A stretch of 64,000 nucleotides of DNA, from contig CM043966.1 in NCBI GenBank assembly GCA_014529385.2, forward strand, positions 44,588,537 through 44,652,536, read 5' to 3'. The stretch's first letter is position 1. Every line of letters begins with the position of its first letter. Below are positions 32,813 through 44,443 of the stretch, in pieces. This stretch comes from Adiantum capillus-veneris. Lineage: Eukaryota > Streptophyta > Polypodiopsida > Polypodiales > Pteridaceae. The notes beneath the pieces are model-generated. The model was not told where the DNA came from, ran no database searches, and saw nothing but the letters and a program-made list of their open reading frames with translations. The position numbers and the translations under genes were made by a program.

Positions 32813-34431
32813 TCTACCCAAGGAAGGGGGGAGTGTTTGCTGACAGTCATCATTCACTTGCTTCCCTCTCAACCTTTTTCCCTGACCTCTCAATTCCAAT
32901 CTTAGGGAATGTACATATAAAGCTTTATACTCAAAAAAAAAAAAAAAAAAAAAAAGAGCAAGAGCAATTAGCAAACGAGTATGCACATTAAAAGTCAAAA
33001 CATTGACTCAGACCTATACATGTCACATCTGGTACAGTGAAACAGAAACCTATGCCATAAAACACCTTTGATCCTCATCACTTGAGTGATGGAGGGTAGG
33101 TAAGATTAGTACGATAGGAGTGTTTCTGTTTTAGAGTTGAGAGATTAGCGAAGTTCTCTTTTCCCACTGATGTGCCTCCTGGAGGTATTCCTTTTGTTTC
33201 CTAGTGTGTACAGGAGCGTGTTGCTATTGATAGGATTTGGACCTTCATGGAACCTTCAAATCAAGCGCGACCATCAACACAAACAGGTGTTTCTTGTCCA
33301 TTAGCATTGCCCTTATCTTTTTTGCATCCATGTTTGTCTGCTTTGATTGTGATTGGTAGCGTACTATTCAGCGCATTGGCTTGGTATCAAACATTTAATT
33401 CAATGTAATGTTTTGTCATAATCACTTGTCTAGGTTTAAAAATCAAGCAGTCCGACTAAGCTAGTTTGACCAAGTTAGGTGTTAGAGATTTTCTCTTAAT
33501 ACCATGGGGAATGCCTTCCTAATAAGCAATGGTTACTTAGGTTCTTAATCAAATTTAGGCAGCATTGTATGAAATGTACTAGGGCTTTCTAGTGGGCTTA
33601 ACCCTATCGACCTTTAGCTTAAGTATTATAAAGGGAGTTTACTAATGTGATGAGCCTGAGGAGGGTAACAGTGTTATATGACCTCCCAAAGTTACAAAAT
33701 TAAAATGATGAAAATGAACAAACAAAAAATCAAAGTGCCACAATGTAAAATTTTAAGCTGGAAGAGAAATCTCAGCTTGATTTGGTACTTCACTCACATG
33801 TATTGCCTATGGTACTAGAGCCCTAGAGGTTCCCAGTGTGGGCGCTTTTCCTTGAAAAGCAAAAAACCCAAGGCATACAAAATAAGCACACACATCAAAA
33901 TTGAATCAATGTGAAAAGACCTTGGGGGGTCAAAGAAAAAGTAATCAGTCAGGCGATGATTTCATGAGAAATTCCTTTTATGGTAGCTTAACTACAAGGT
34001 TTTCTAGATATAGCCTCTAGTCAGCCCTTGAACATGAATACTTGGCTCTCGCGATTAAACAACTTAATTGACCACAGAAAATTAAGAAGCTTACCCATGG
34101 TATTAATATTCGATCTCTAGTGCTTTTCGACCGTCAAATTAGCGACCCCAGACTTGTTTAATTTTTTGCCTTTACATCTGTTTATGCATTTGATTACATT
34201 GCAATTTAATGTTCATTGCTACCAAATTGTTTGAAATTCTTTTACCAATCAATGTGTCTACCTAAAACTGCATATGCTTTTTAAGAGAATGCAATTACTG
34301 TGCCAATGTTGTTTGATTTTGCAGTGACTGAAGAAGGCTAAGGACTTTCATCTCAAATGCTCTTCCACCTCGACGAACCAGCTTCAACTCAATAGCTTCC
34401 GAGGACGGAATCTACATCAGGAAGGGGGGCA
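32813..34431 (+). other. Non-coding 3' internal region and PPT of element C
   Basis: No ORF supported. It contains an A run at 32933-32954 and ends with the polypurine tract AGGAAGGGGGGC at about 34419-34430. Confidence 0.75.
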
Positions 34432-35005
34432 TGTTAACCCTCACGGCACACGGACACCCTATCGCCTACGATGGACGTGTATTATGTATGATTTAGAGTC
34501 ACGTACCGGGCTTGTCGGACCAATAGAGAAAGGTAGAGTGATCGTCGATGAGAGGCGCACTTTAACTTGGACATTCAAGGGATTAGTTGGTTAAGCATGG
34601 GCGCCCAAGTGTGAATGGGTGAGCTCCTATAAAAGCCAACTAAACCTAATTTTTACTCATTCTCTCATTTGTGCAATTGAAGAGTGCTCTTGCTCCATCT
34701 CCATCTTCTTCTTCTTCACCTCCTTGTGTGTGTGTGTGTGAGAGAGAGAGAGAGGGAGAGTGTGTGTGCGATCGAGCATTACGAAGGCACGACGGCGGCG
34801 AAGCGGTTGAGCGCGGCACGAGTGCAGCTTCTTCTTCATCGCGGCGAGGAATCCACCACGAAGGCGAGCGTAGAGCGGTGAGTGACACACCCTTTGTTTT
34901 CTTGAGCTTGCTAGTTTAGGCTTGTTGTGTGCTTGGAGCCGTTTGTGGCTCGCATACGGTGTATTGGCAAGTCCCTTGCTTCGACAGTGCGGCAAGGAGC
35001 GCACA
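34432..35005 (+). repeat. 3' LTR of element C
   Basis: 574 bp, matches 29717-30291. Confidence 0.95.
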
Positions 35006-35269
35006 GGTCCTAATCTCCGTGCTCCTCTAGACCGAGGTGCGTGGGGGTCGGGCATGGCTAGGGAATGTGAGGTTGTCATGTATTGTCATGTAGTTAGTAG
35101 TGTGTACTTATAACAAGAGTGGTTAATTATTTGTTTAATTATCCACTGAAAGCAAGAGATTGGGAAAACATGTGGCTTGAGAGGGGAGATTTCATGCCAC
35201 CTGGAATAAAAAGATTTTTTGTTTTCCATGCTCTCGTACTGGAGTGACCTGTTGACTAATTATTTGCTC

Positions 35270-37142
35270 GACCCAATGCACATCTTCAAGAATGGGGGGG
35301 AGATCATATGGAAAACCATCACTAGAAAAAGGGAGAGCAAGGCCCAAAGAGATGACGTGCAAGCTGTGGGTTGAAACCAGAGATGTGATCTCGACTTAAA
35401 CCCAATGGAAAGTTTGTTATACCGAAAGGTCCATGGGTTTTGAGTTGTGCGGAAGAGCAACAAGTGAAGAATACTATATCTTCATTCAAGACTCCCACTG
35501 GGTGCATGCAATGTTTGAAAATGTCTTTTACGAGAGATGACAATCTTAGTGGTCTTAAGTCCCACGATTGGCACAAATTTTTTAAATTTAATTTACCAAT
35601 TTCCATAAAGGATTGTTGGACAGATGACATTAGAAGGAAAATCTATAAAATCAGTGAGTTGGTACACTCGATCAGTTCAAAAGAGATAAGAGAAGACATC
35701 ATCGATGCAGCACGCTTAAATGCTATTGAAGCAGTGTATATGGTGGAGAAGTACTTTCCAACAAACATTCTTACCATCCAAATGCATGTACTTGTGCATG
35801 TGGTCAATGAAGTTTCAGTTATTGGGGTAGTCCATAGCAGGTGGATGTTCTTCTTGGAGAGATTTATGAAGACTTTAAAGGGGTTCGTTCGTCAAAGGGC
35901 TCGCCTCGAGGGTAGCATGGCTGAAGGATGACTTGTACAAGAGTCTCTTGTACTCATCAATGAATTTTTGGGCTCAATTGATCCAGGGATGCCCCAAATG
36001 TGGACTACGGAGGTCAACGTCAAGGTGACAAGGGACGAGCCGCATGGACAAGGCATCATTAGGAAGATGGACATCACAATGCGAGAAAAGGTTATGAGAT
36101 TTTGCCTTCTGAACTCAGACATCATGCAAGGTGTCTAGAGAGGTACGAAGAGGAAAATCAACAACGCTTGACAGATCACTTGCAATTCAAGCGTAACAAT
36201 GCCACTAGAAACCTTTCTTTCTAGATCATCTTCAGAAATTGCCTGACTTTCCAATTGGTCACTGGTTAGATGAGACAATCTCAAAGGCAAAGAGGAATGA
36301 AGTGTCAATTATTGAAGAGGAAGAGGAGATGTCAAGGGGTTGCGATTGGCATGTAAATTTTCACAACTATCTTTTCAAGCTCCACATGGTCACATTTCTT
36401 TAATAACTTTAAGTTTGTTTCAATTTTGTGGCTGCAGTATCACAATTATGGAGCTTTGTGGTCGCATGGGAAACACTTTAGAGTGCAACGGATAGACAAA
36501 CAAAGGGTCACCTTTGACAGTGGTGTTAGGGCAAGCTCCTTCCAAGAAAGTAGGAGTAGTGTCAAGGATAAGAACACAGAAACTAGCCAGCTTAAATACT
36601 TTGGCTACATCCAAGACATCTTGAAGATTAGCTTTAAAAAGTTTAATATTTTTATATTTTATGTCAAGTGGTTCAAATTTATTACCAGCGTCCCTAATGC
36701 AATTGTGCGCAAAGACAAGAGTGGATGGATTCAAGTGAACTTCAGGCAGGTGTGGACAGATGTGTGGAATACATTTGTAATTTTGCAACATTGTGAACAA
36801 GTTTTGTTGACACTAGATCCATTATGGAGATAAAATGATGAAAAAGATCTATCTAAACTGCGTTGGCTCTATGTTGTTCAAGTTGCTCCACGGAGCAAGC
36901 AAACAGGGGAAGGATTGGAAGTTGAGGTCGAAGAGCTTCATGAACAAAGTGTAGGGCCGATGGATAATATAAGTTTGGCTTTTGAGTTGGAGGTCAATGG
37001 TGAGAATATGCTTGAACCTAGAATTGAGCTTTCAAATACTGAAGTTGATGCGGAGAGCGACAACGAAGTGGAGTTTGATGACAAAGATGCAGAAGTACAG
37101 ATTGAGATAGACATCTTTGGTGCATTAGCTCATAGAGGATGA
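35270..37142 (+). pseudogene. CACTA (En/Spm) TNP2-type transposase, C-terminal part
   Basis: The frame begins inside the protein with an MHIFKNGGEI block (usually PMHxxKNV). Next is a domain typical of plant CACTA elements (DUF4218-like): GLKSHDWHKF, LPISIKDCW, FPTNILTIQMHVLVHVV and SRWMFFLERFMKTLKG at about 35490-35940. After a broken stretch comes a DUF4216-like region at about 36480-36800 (YFGYIQDILKI, FYVKWFKF, FVILQHCEQV). An acidic tail follows at 36915-37142. The catalytic N-terminal portion is absent and several stops and frame changes are present. It is a relic, probably part of the same element as the CACTA-like end at 23716. Confidence 0.85.
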
Positions 37143-37316
37143 GAGATTAACTATTAATTTTTTCTAGGAACTCTGTTGTAAAGCTCTTTTTATTAGTCTA
37201 CAATATTGGATAGATTCATTGAGTTGTGTTGCAGATTCATTTTTTTGTTATTTCTGTTGCTTAAGCGTTTCTTTTCTAAACTAGCGTATTTTATATGTGT
37301 TATTTGTGTATGTAGC

Positions 37317-38391
37317 CATGGTCGATGACGATGATACATACTCTCCTAGTTTTAGTTTTCCTGTCACTACGGCTGGCATGTCACCAGCAGATGGGCTCCT
37401 TTTTTACAAAGTTCACACCACATCAAATTAGTTACGCACAAAACCTTTGGACAGTTGGTTCCTCTAGACCTACTATGGCCGCCCATATGCTTAGTACTAG
37501 TGTGCCCTCTACGCCGATCGGCCCCACACCTTAGTCGAGTGTGCCCCCTACACCGACGGGTGGTTCATCTTCGAGACAAGGTAGGAGGCGTCGTTCTGGA
37601 GGTGTGGTTGTTGTGTTCTATTGATGCGTCCACACCATTGAGAGAGCATCCACCACTCTCTTCAGTAGATAGTTCACCGATTGGCACACACGTACACCTT
37701 GGGGATCACACGAGCATGATCCTAGCAAGGTGTACAAGAGCAGGCATGGGGCTGTTTTGGCGGATAGGGTCGAAAAGGCCATGTGACAGAGGATTCAGAA
37801 GCTCTGTACAGTTCAATTTGGCCACTCTGTGATGGAGATTTGGGATAATCAAGATGATGAAAGAAAGAGTTACATCGTTGATTCCATTCACAGAGAGTAC
37901 AGGCTGGCAGAGGGGTATGATGTAGTCTCAAATGACTGAATTTTGGGCATGACGTGTACCACAATGTCACACCGTCGGTCAGAGGTGAGAGACAGGTACA
38001 AGGATGGCAGTCCAAATCCTACATGGTTGGATGCAAAGGAGTGGGCGGGGATTGCACAAGAGACACAAGACAATCCTGATAGATTCCAGTAGCAGAGAGA
38101 TGCACAGAGAGCACGTTTGGATTCTGTTGGAGCATCACATCTTGGAAGTGGAGACTATGACACACTTTGGCATGAGTTTTTAAGTATTATATGTACGCTT
38201 TAAATTTTCAAAAATGTATATGTTATTTGAAGATTTATCTCATGATTAAACCATAATTTTGCAGAAAGTTGCCTTGAAGCGCCCTCTAACATGCCGAGAG
38301 GAGAAGTATGGGTACAAGCATAGACTTGTGGCCCTTTTGACCCAGCTGTAGGAGGAGGGAGAGGATGTCAATTGGGAGGCATTACCATGAG
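37317..38391 (+). pseudogene. Second CACTA ORF relic (Ptta/En-Spm-like)
   Basis: A broken plus-strand frame opens at the ATG at 37318 (MVDDDDTYSPSF). It later encodes RSEVRDRYKDGSPNPTWLD and a DTLWHEFLS block, resembling the second ORF that follows TNP2 in plant CACTA elements. Many stops. Assignment rests mainly on position and weak motif likeness. Confidence 0.4.
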
Positions 38392-38526
38392 GGTGACATC
38401 CTCTATATACATTTTTTTTGTAGCTGTGGTCTTCTTGATACAGTCTTACTCATTCATTCTATACATGTACAGTTTCACGCTTATGTTTATGGTTTTGCAT
38501 TCTGTTTGCAATTTTGATCTTTCAAT

Positions 38527-38900
38527 TATGGTTATGGCACAGAGGTTATGGTTTTGGTTATGGTATGGTTATGATTTTTCGACTATGGTATGGCACAAAG
38601 GTCATGGTTATGGTATGGCACAGAGGCTATGGTCATGGTTTGGCAATCAAGTCATGGTTATGGTTTTGAAATGATGATATGGAAATCATGGTATGGTTAG
38701 GGTTTGGCAATCAAGTCATGGTCATGGTTTTGCAATGATGGTATGGAAATCATGTTATGGATATGGTTTGGCAATCAAATTATGGTTATGGTTTTGCAAT
38801 GATTGTATGGTTGTTATGGTTATGGTTATGGTATGACAAGCAAGTTATGGTTATGGTTATGGTATAGCAAATGGGTTATGTTTATGGTTTTACAATTTTT
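38527..38900 (+). repeat. Degenerate ATGGTT/ATGGTATGG tandem array
   Basis: Dozens of GGTTATGG, GGTATGGCA and TTTGGCAATCAAG phrases in tandem. Confidence 0.9.
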
Positions 38901-39081
38901 GAATCATGTTTTAATTATGGCTATAAAATCTGCATGCCCTTGTGCCTATGGTTTGGGAGTCGACGTTATGGTTATGCTTTTGATTTTGTGGTTTTGTTCT
39001 TCTTACAATTTTGCTAATCTATATACACTCGCTCTTTAGCCTCAAGCTGCAGGTGGAGTGTGGCTTCTTATGAACTCCTCC

Positions 39082-39152
39082 TTTGGGCAGAGAGGGTTGT
39101 TTTCTATTGTTGCAGTACATGCAGCATCATTTCCCAACCCTCTCTGCCCAAA
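39082..39152. ncRNA. Strong miRNA-like hairpin
   Basis: TTTGGGCAGAGAGGGTTG at 39082-39099 is perfectly complementary to 39135-39152 (18 bp). The 35-base gap can fold further through GTTGCA and TGCAGC. Either strand could form it. It lies in a transposon-rich context, so it may instead be an inverted repeat of a CACTA end. I do not recognise a known miRNA family. Confidence 0.35.
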
Positions 39153-39164
39153 AAAGAATTACAG

Positions 39165-39410
39165 GTTTTGTCATCGATACAGAATTCGATAGAGATGCTG
39201 GTATCGACATCGGAATAGCTGTTGGTATAGCATAATATTATATTGGCACATGTACAAGCGATCATTCCGATGCTCATTTGATTGCTTATTCTGATGTTTA
39301 ATATATTGGTGCATATTTTGACGATCGATACTGACGTTTATTTCGATGCTTATCCATCGCATTTTAGTTTTAGACCTAGCTTTGAGTAGTCGGTATCTGC
39401 GTCAATTTTT
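39165..39410. repeat. Short CGAT-rich repeats, possible CACTA subterminal region
   Basis: Motifs such as TCGATAC, CCGATGCTC and GTCGGTAT recur in both orientations, as near the CACTA end at 23716. A terminal inverted repeat was not found with confidence. Confidence 0.35.
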
Positions 39411-39731
39411 GTGCGGCGTGTTGTATTGTGATAAATTAATTATAATAAAAAACTGCTACAAGAGCACCATGCTCAACTTAAGCCATGGCAAAAAAAAAAA
39501 TCCAAGATTCAACAGCGCTAATCAGGGAGCCACTTGCAAATAAACATAAACCATCCGAGAGCTTTTACAGAGAGCCCTCAAGCCAATGATACAAAGGAGT
39601 AACATATATCAAGCTTTACATGGAGGGGAGCCACCCTCACATACAAAGAAATCCAAAGAGTGTTTTGGTAGATTCTTTTTAAACATATGGGTCCAAGATT
39701 GAAAGAGAGGCATAGTGAGAGGAAACAGCGG

Positions 39732-39762
<31 letters not shown>

Positions 39763-39996
39763 GCATAATGAGAGAGAGAAAGTCCGGTTGAAGAGTGTAC
39801 ACTTCGAGATGTCATGATTAAAATATTCCTCCTCATATAAGCAAACTCTTGAATGCTTTAGAACATAAGAATTAGACTAAGTGTTAGTCTTAGTCTTAGT
39901 TTCTTTTTTTTGGAGTGGGTAGGGGATACCCACTGAGTTTTATTGGAAAAAACAGAGAATCAAATGAGATGTGACGAGTAAGGGCAACACACAAGT
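39411..39996. other. Intergenic with (GA)n
   Basis: No gene. A GA run lies at 39734-39762. Confidence 0.6.
39734..39762. repeat. (GA)n microsatellite
   Basis: About 14 units. Confidence 0.96.
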
Positions 39997-40127
39997 ATAA
40001 GACCTAAGAGACTGCAATTCCGGATCCACCACCCTATATATAGGCAGTCTCCTAGCCCTAGCCATAATTTGGATCCCCAGTCCACACTGGTCCAATCTGA
40101 GCCCCTGGCTCAGGCCCCTGACCCCCT

Positions 40128-40172
40128 AGGATAAGGATCCTAAGGAGCTTTGCTCCTTAGGATCCTTGTCCT
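40128..40172. repeat. Long hairpin at the LTR edge of element D
   Basis: Arms of 21 bp (40128-40148 and 40152-40172) with one mismatch and a 3-base loop, centred on AAGGAGC/GCTCCTT. Confidence 0.85.
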
Positions 40173-40176
40173 GACA

Positions 40177-42679
40177 TTACTCCCCCCTTGGAGAAGAATT
40201 TTCGTCCTCAAAAACAAGAGTGGTGATACACTAATCTGTTCCACAGTGGCATCCTTCATGGATCCAACTGTTTGTTTGACTGGAACATGGTTTAGTGGGA
40301 GGTTCAATGAAATCATGAATAACATTCTGATTTTCCACATTGTTGTCCCTTTGCAACTGTCTTGCTGTAAGTGGCTCATATACAATATAGTGTGTAGACT
40401 TAATCTATTTAGATCTTACTTGAGTATGCTGAACGATTTATCACAACTAAGATGTACCTGAAAGAATACCTCTTTCCACTTTCCATGAAAGTAACCTTGA
40501 CGTAGATCATCAACGAAGTTTAAGTCCTTGACTTGTTATCTTCTTGTATCAGTAAACAACCCCACCATAATTAGTGTTCAAGGTTGAGAACTTGAACTAT
40601 ATATGAAGCTCCAATTATAGAAATAAATGCTTACTACTTGGATTACTTGGTGCTAACGTACACACTTTGCATATCCTTTAGCACAGGATTACACTTTGTA
40701 ATCTGCCTATCCCCTTGGATGAGGAATCAACAATGTCCTGAATAACCATCTTGGTTAACTTGATCCACAAGCATCCCAACCAGGCCATGACCTCTATTGG
40801 TGATTGGTAGATCCAAAAGTAATCTCATAGAGATACCGCACAAAGAGTACAAAATACTACATAGCAAACTAATGTGATGAATATGCATGCCGGTCCAAAT
40901 TAGCCTTTGTTAAATACTAGGGCCCATAACACCTAGCGTGCATGCATTTAGCAAAAACAGATTCAAACCTGTATATCCATGATCATATGTGCCAATGCTT
41001 ATGGCAAAGGTGATCCTCCTAACACACATTATAGAGGAGTTTAAATAGTAGTTCTGAAAAGAAACTAAACACTTTCTACTGCAATCATTTGCAAGCCTTG
41101 CTAAGATATTTGAACCATAATAGAAAGTGAAACATTAATCACTTCTAGGTACAGACAATAAAACCTTTTCAATAACAACTCATAGCCTTGCTATATGTAT
41201 AAACAACCATCCGTTAATATTGTTTAGCAGCACTCGTATATGAACAAGTCGTTTTAAGTATCTGATAATTTTTTGCCACTGAAATTCTTCATGATACGTT
41301 GTGCTAAAAATTGTCTAAACAAATTTGACTAGCACCTAGGGACTTTTTCGTGAAACATAATTGAAATGATGGGTGCCATTGTTAGTCCCAAAGACTCATA
41401 TTCTCCACATGTGGAATATGTCTCATGTAAGGATGGCTGATAAGAGAACATCCCTCAAGTATGATATGTACTTTTGTGTGGAGATAACTACAAACATTCC
41501 GCGACGTGAGTGAGAGGGACCCTCATTATCCTTATTCCCCAATGGCTAAATCGAGCTCCTTGAGTTCCTAGACCATGTTGTATCCCATGTGACAACAGGT
41601 GCCAACCCAAACCCTACAAGTGGGTCTATAGCTGCGTAATGCAAAAACTTATTTTGGACTCTACAACTTAAATTTCTTAGCTCTTACATGACCATGTCAT
41701 CTTGCTTAAGAGAAAAAGTGGATGAAAACATAGAATTTTATGCATCATAGTGGAAAGCTAAAAATTAGATGCGTACCCGGAGGTTGAACATAGTGTTCAC
41801 TTATTCGTAGTGAAAAGCACCTCCCAAATTTCCCGCCTACAAAGGCCTGGGAACACTAATAGAAAATTAGAGAAATGCAAGCAGTATTACACATGTAACC
41901 TTGGGTGTTGCCTTTGCAATCCCAACTCCTTGGTTAAAATCGGCATTGTCAAACCCCTTGCTTAAACTTTGCAAGAAAACTGCTCAACTAGCAACTGGCC
42001 CTTGGCCTATGTTCGCGACCTCCCTTGGGTGTGCCTTTATTACTTTGGAATTTTAAGTTGTCCGCTATCCCTTGGCAGTTTGTGGACTTCTTGCCTTGAA
42101 AATGCAAGTGTGAAGTTTCCAAAAATTGACCATCAACTAATAACTGATTTACTAACCAAGAGTTGGGTCTTACCCCCAAAATTGTACTCAAATAGACACT
42201 CTTAGTGCTACTGATAAAATAGGAGATCCACTAAAGTTGGAATCGTATTCACAACTAGATCTTTGCCAGACCTAAAAATCCATAATCTTGGGTTTTTTGA
42301 ACAACCGTGCTGTTTGAAACTTTGGCTTCATCTATACACCTTGGTAGAGATAATTCTTGACAAGTTTAAGACATTCAAAAACTCAACTTGATTGTCACAC
42401 TTAAAGTGTGTAGCGTTAAAGTAATGCCCAAAAACTCGTTAATGGAAAGACTCTTGCTTGGCCTTTATAATCAATGAGTACTCAACTAAATAGATTTGTT
42501 AGATCTTGAAAGCAATCACTGATGGATTACAAACAGATGGCGCTTAGCCATTTTGAAAGAGGTGGCAGTAGATGGTGCTTATCCCTTCCTGGTGGCTCTT
42601 ATCCCTTCTTATTACCGTATTGACATAGAAAGATGTCAATAAAATGATGCCTAGTTTTACCTTTCTCACATAGAAGTTG

Positions 42680-42680
<1 letters not shown>
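40177..42680 (-). other. Interior of element D, nothing coding supported
   Basis: Only short unrelated frames are present. No gag, RT or integrase motif was seen on either strand. Confidence 0.6.

Positions 42681-42747
<67 letters not shown>
42681..42747. repeat. (GA)n microsatellite, about 67 bp
   Basis: The longest GA run in the window, between the interior and PBS of element D. Confidence 0.97.
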
Positions 42748-42749
<2 letters not shown>

Positions 42750-42807
42750 ATGTATGCCTCATGCAATCGATCTCCTTCCCCCCTCCTTTATGGCTCCTCC
42801 TCCCTGA

Positions 42808-42819
42808 GCTCTGATACCA
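42808..42819 (-). promoter_or_regulatory. tRNA-iMet primer-binding site of element D
   Basis: Plus strand GCTCTGATACCA; the LTR remnant starts within about three bases. Confidence 0.75.
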
Positions 42820-42858
42820 ATTTAAGACCTAGGAGACTTAGAGGCCAGATCCACCGCT

Positions 42859-43749
42859 TGTTAGCAGCAAGCTAACCCATGTAACATTATTCAAGAGATT
42901 CATTGTAAAAACACTTATTCTTTTGATAAATGAAGAATATTGTAACTCCTATTTGACAAGTGGATATTGTAACCTATGATCCGGAGCTATAAGCTTCCAT
43001 ATTGTATCAGTTAATCCTTGGTTAGATCTCCTTGATGATTAGTTTTTGACCTAAGAAACCTTGGCTAAGGTATAAAAGCCAAGTTTGTAAAGTTATTATT
43101 AAGTTTTTGGATAAGAAATACATTGTGTGAGCTTATCCTGCTTCTATCTCGCTTGTCAGTTGTCACATTGTGCTGCTTGTTGCGTTGCAACCACAGGTAA
43201 GAGCTCTACGCATTGACATAAACATATCATGATAAATTGTAGCATTTGACGTCATTGACCCATGGCCTAATTGCACCATAAGTAGGAACTTAAGCTAGGA
43301 AATCACAAAGTAAGTATAGGCGGGGTATTGGGGCATCATTGCTAAGCATTTAGATGCATTTGGGGTCAAAAACGACTAGGTCAAAATCTCACTACTACTG
43401 TTAATAATCGCAATTTTTTTTCACTCATTGAAAGTGATATTTGAGACCATAATCATGTGTGATTAGGTCTTATATACTTGTCCTAGAAGTTTCATAGCAT
43501 TCGGATGTCGTTTGACGTTGTAACAATCATGGTTTACTTGTCGATTAGCGACTAACTTTTGATGACTTAGGTCATTTGAGTGTAGCTTGTGTTAGATACG
43601 AGTTGTATGTTGTTTTCCAAGAGATTGACACCCTCTTATAGCCTCCATACACCAGTCGAGTCATCTTAGTCCCATGGATTGACAATTATGTTCGTGGTTC
43701 TCACTATGTCTGCAATAAAATAAGAGTGAGCTTAGGAAACCTATCCACA
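42859..43749 (+). repeat. 5' LTR of element E
   Basis: About 891 bp, TGTTAGCAGC...ATCCACA. A TATAAAA box lies at 43071-43077. The left edge interrupts the LTR of element D; the right edge abuts a PBS. No second copy was found in the window, so the edges rest on these contexts. Confidence 0.65.
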
Positions 43750-43751
43750 TT

Positions 43752-43769
43752 TGGTGCCGCTGCCGGGGA
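43752..43769 (+). promoter_or_regulatory. tRNA-Asp-type primer-binding site of element E
   Basis: TGGTGCCGCTGCCGGGGA, two bases after the LTR. One base differs from the element C site. Confidence 0.8.
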
Positions 43770-44443
43770 CGAGTAGACCTAAACTAGGCAAAACAAGAGT
43801 GTCAAGTGTAGTTGTTATTTAACTTCCTCTAGGATCACCTAGAGTTAAACTTTATTCATTAAACCGCATAGCTTAAGAGTGTCGTCTTTTGCTGTGTGGA
43901 GATAGCTTGGGAGTAAATTGTACTTGCTAAGTACCTTGTAGGATTGTAGGATTAGATTGGGATTTTGAGAATGATTGAGAAAAGACAAGTCTTAAGAATG
44001 CTCAAGAAACCATTAAAAAACAAGAAAACAAGCGTTTGTGTCCACCTTCCACAACCCAATTGCAGCAAAGCCTAGGAGTAGGGTAAATAGAATCCGAGGT
44101 GGATCTCAAATCATTGCTCACTCCAAAAGAATCATCTGTGAGTTGTTTGTCTGAAGTTACAAAATTTTAGGTCTATGGCTTGAAACAGCATCAAAAGACT
44201 ATCAACCACTAAAACTGGCTGGAGATTATGCTCATAAAAGTTGTATGAACCAGTGGGTAAGCATAAGGATGCATTTGAGGTAAATTTTTTAGAGTTTGAA
44301 AAGACTCAAATTATTTACCTTTTTTTTTAGAATTCATGCCAAATTAAGTTTTGACTTGACTCGGAGGCTTAAACCATGTCAGAGGCTTAAACCATGTCAC
44401 AAAAAGACTGACTACTGAAAAAATTGTTTATTTTAGGCCAAAA
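43770..44443 (+). other. Proximal leader of element E
   Basis: Non-coding, with A/T-rich sequence and no clear ORF. A half-palindrome (AATTATTTACC) lies near 44309. Confidence 0.6.

Larger units (their letters stand above)
29717..35005 (+). mobile_element. Non-autonomous LTR retrotransposon C carrying one gene
   Basis: LTRs at 29717-30291 and 34432-35005 are near-identical (three substitutions and one 1-bp indel noted). The target duplication GGTCC is at 29712-29716 and 35006-35010. The PBS matches tRNA-Asp and the PPT is AGGAAGGGGGGC. The internal 4.1 kb has no gag, RT, RNase H or integrase; its only long frame is a retropepsin/WxPK protein. The PBS type suggests a Ty3/gypsy Tat/Athila-like relative. 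Element E, with a similar PBS and the same module, is a plausible type of helper. Confidence 0.95.
39997..42858 (-). mobile_element. Small non-autonomous LTR element D, cut by element E
   Basis: On the minus strand a PPT (CCAAGGGGGGAGTAA) is followed by TGTCAGGACAAGG at 40176, which marks the 3' LTR (about 39997-40176, with a TATATATA box and a long hairpin). At the right, PBS complement GCTCTGATACCA (42808-42819) is followed by TAAGACCTAGGAGACT, which matches the left LTR edge TAAGACCTAAGAGACT. The right LTR is cut after about 36 bp by the LTR of element E. The 2.6-kb interior has no recognisable gag or pol. Confidence 0.65.

Noticed and set aside
34646-35079. ORFs of 80-140 codons in the element C LTRs
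   Set aside because: They occur in both LTR copies, overlap the GT/GA tract and have no domain; they are by-products of the LTR sequence.
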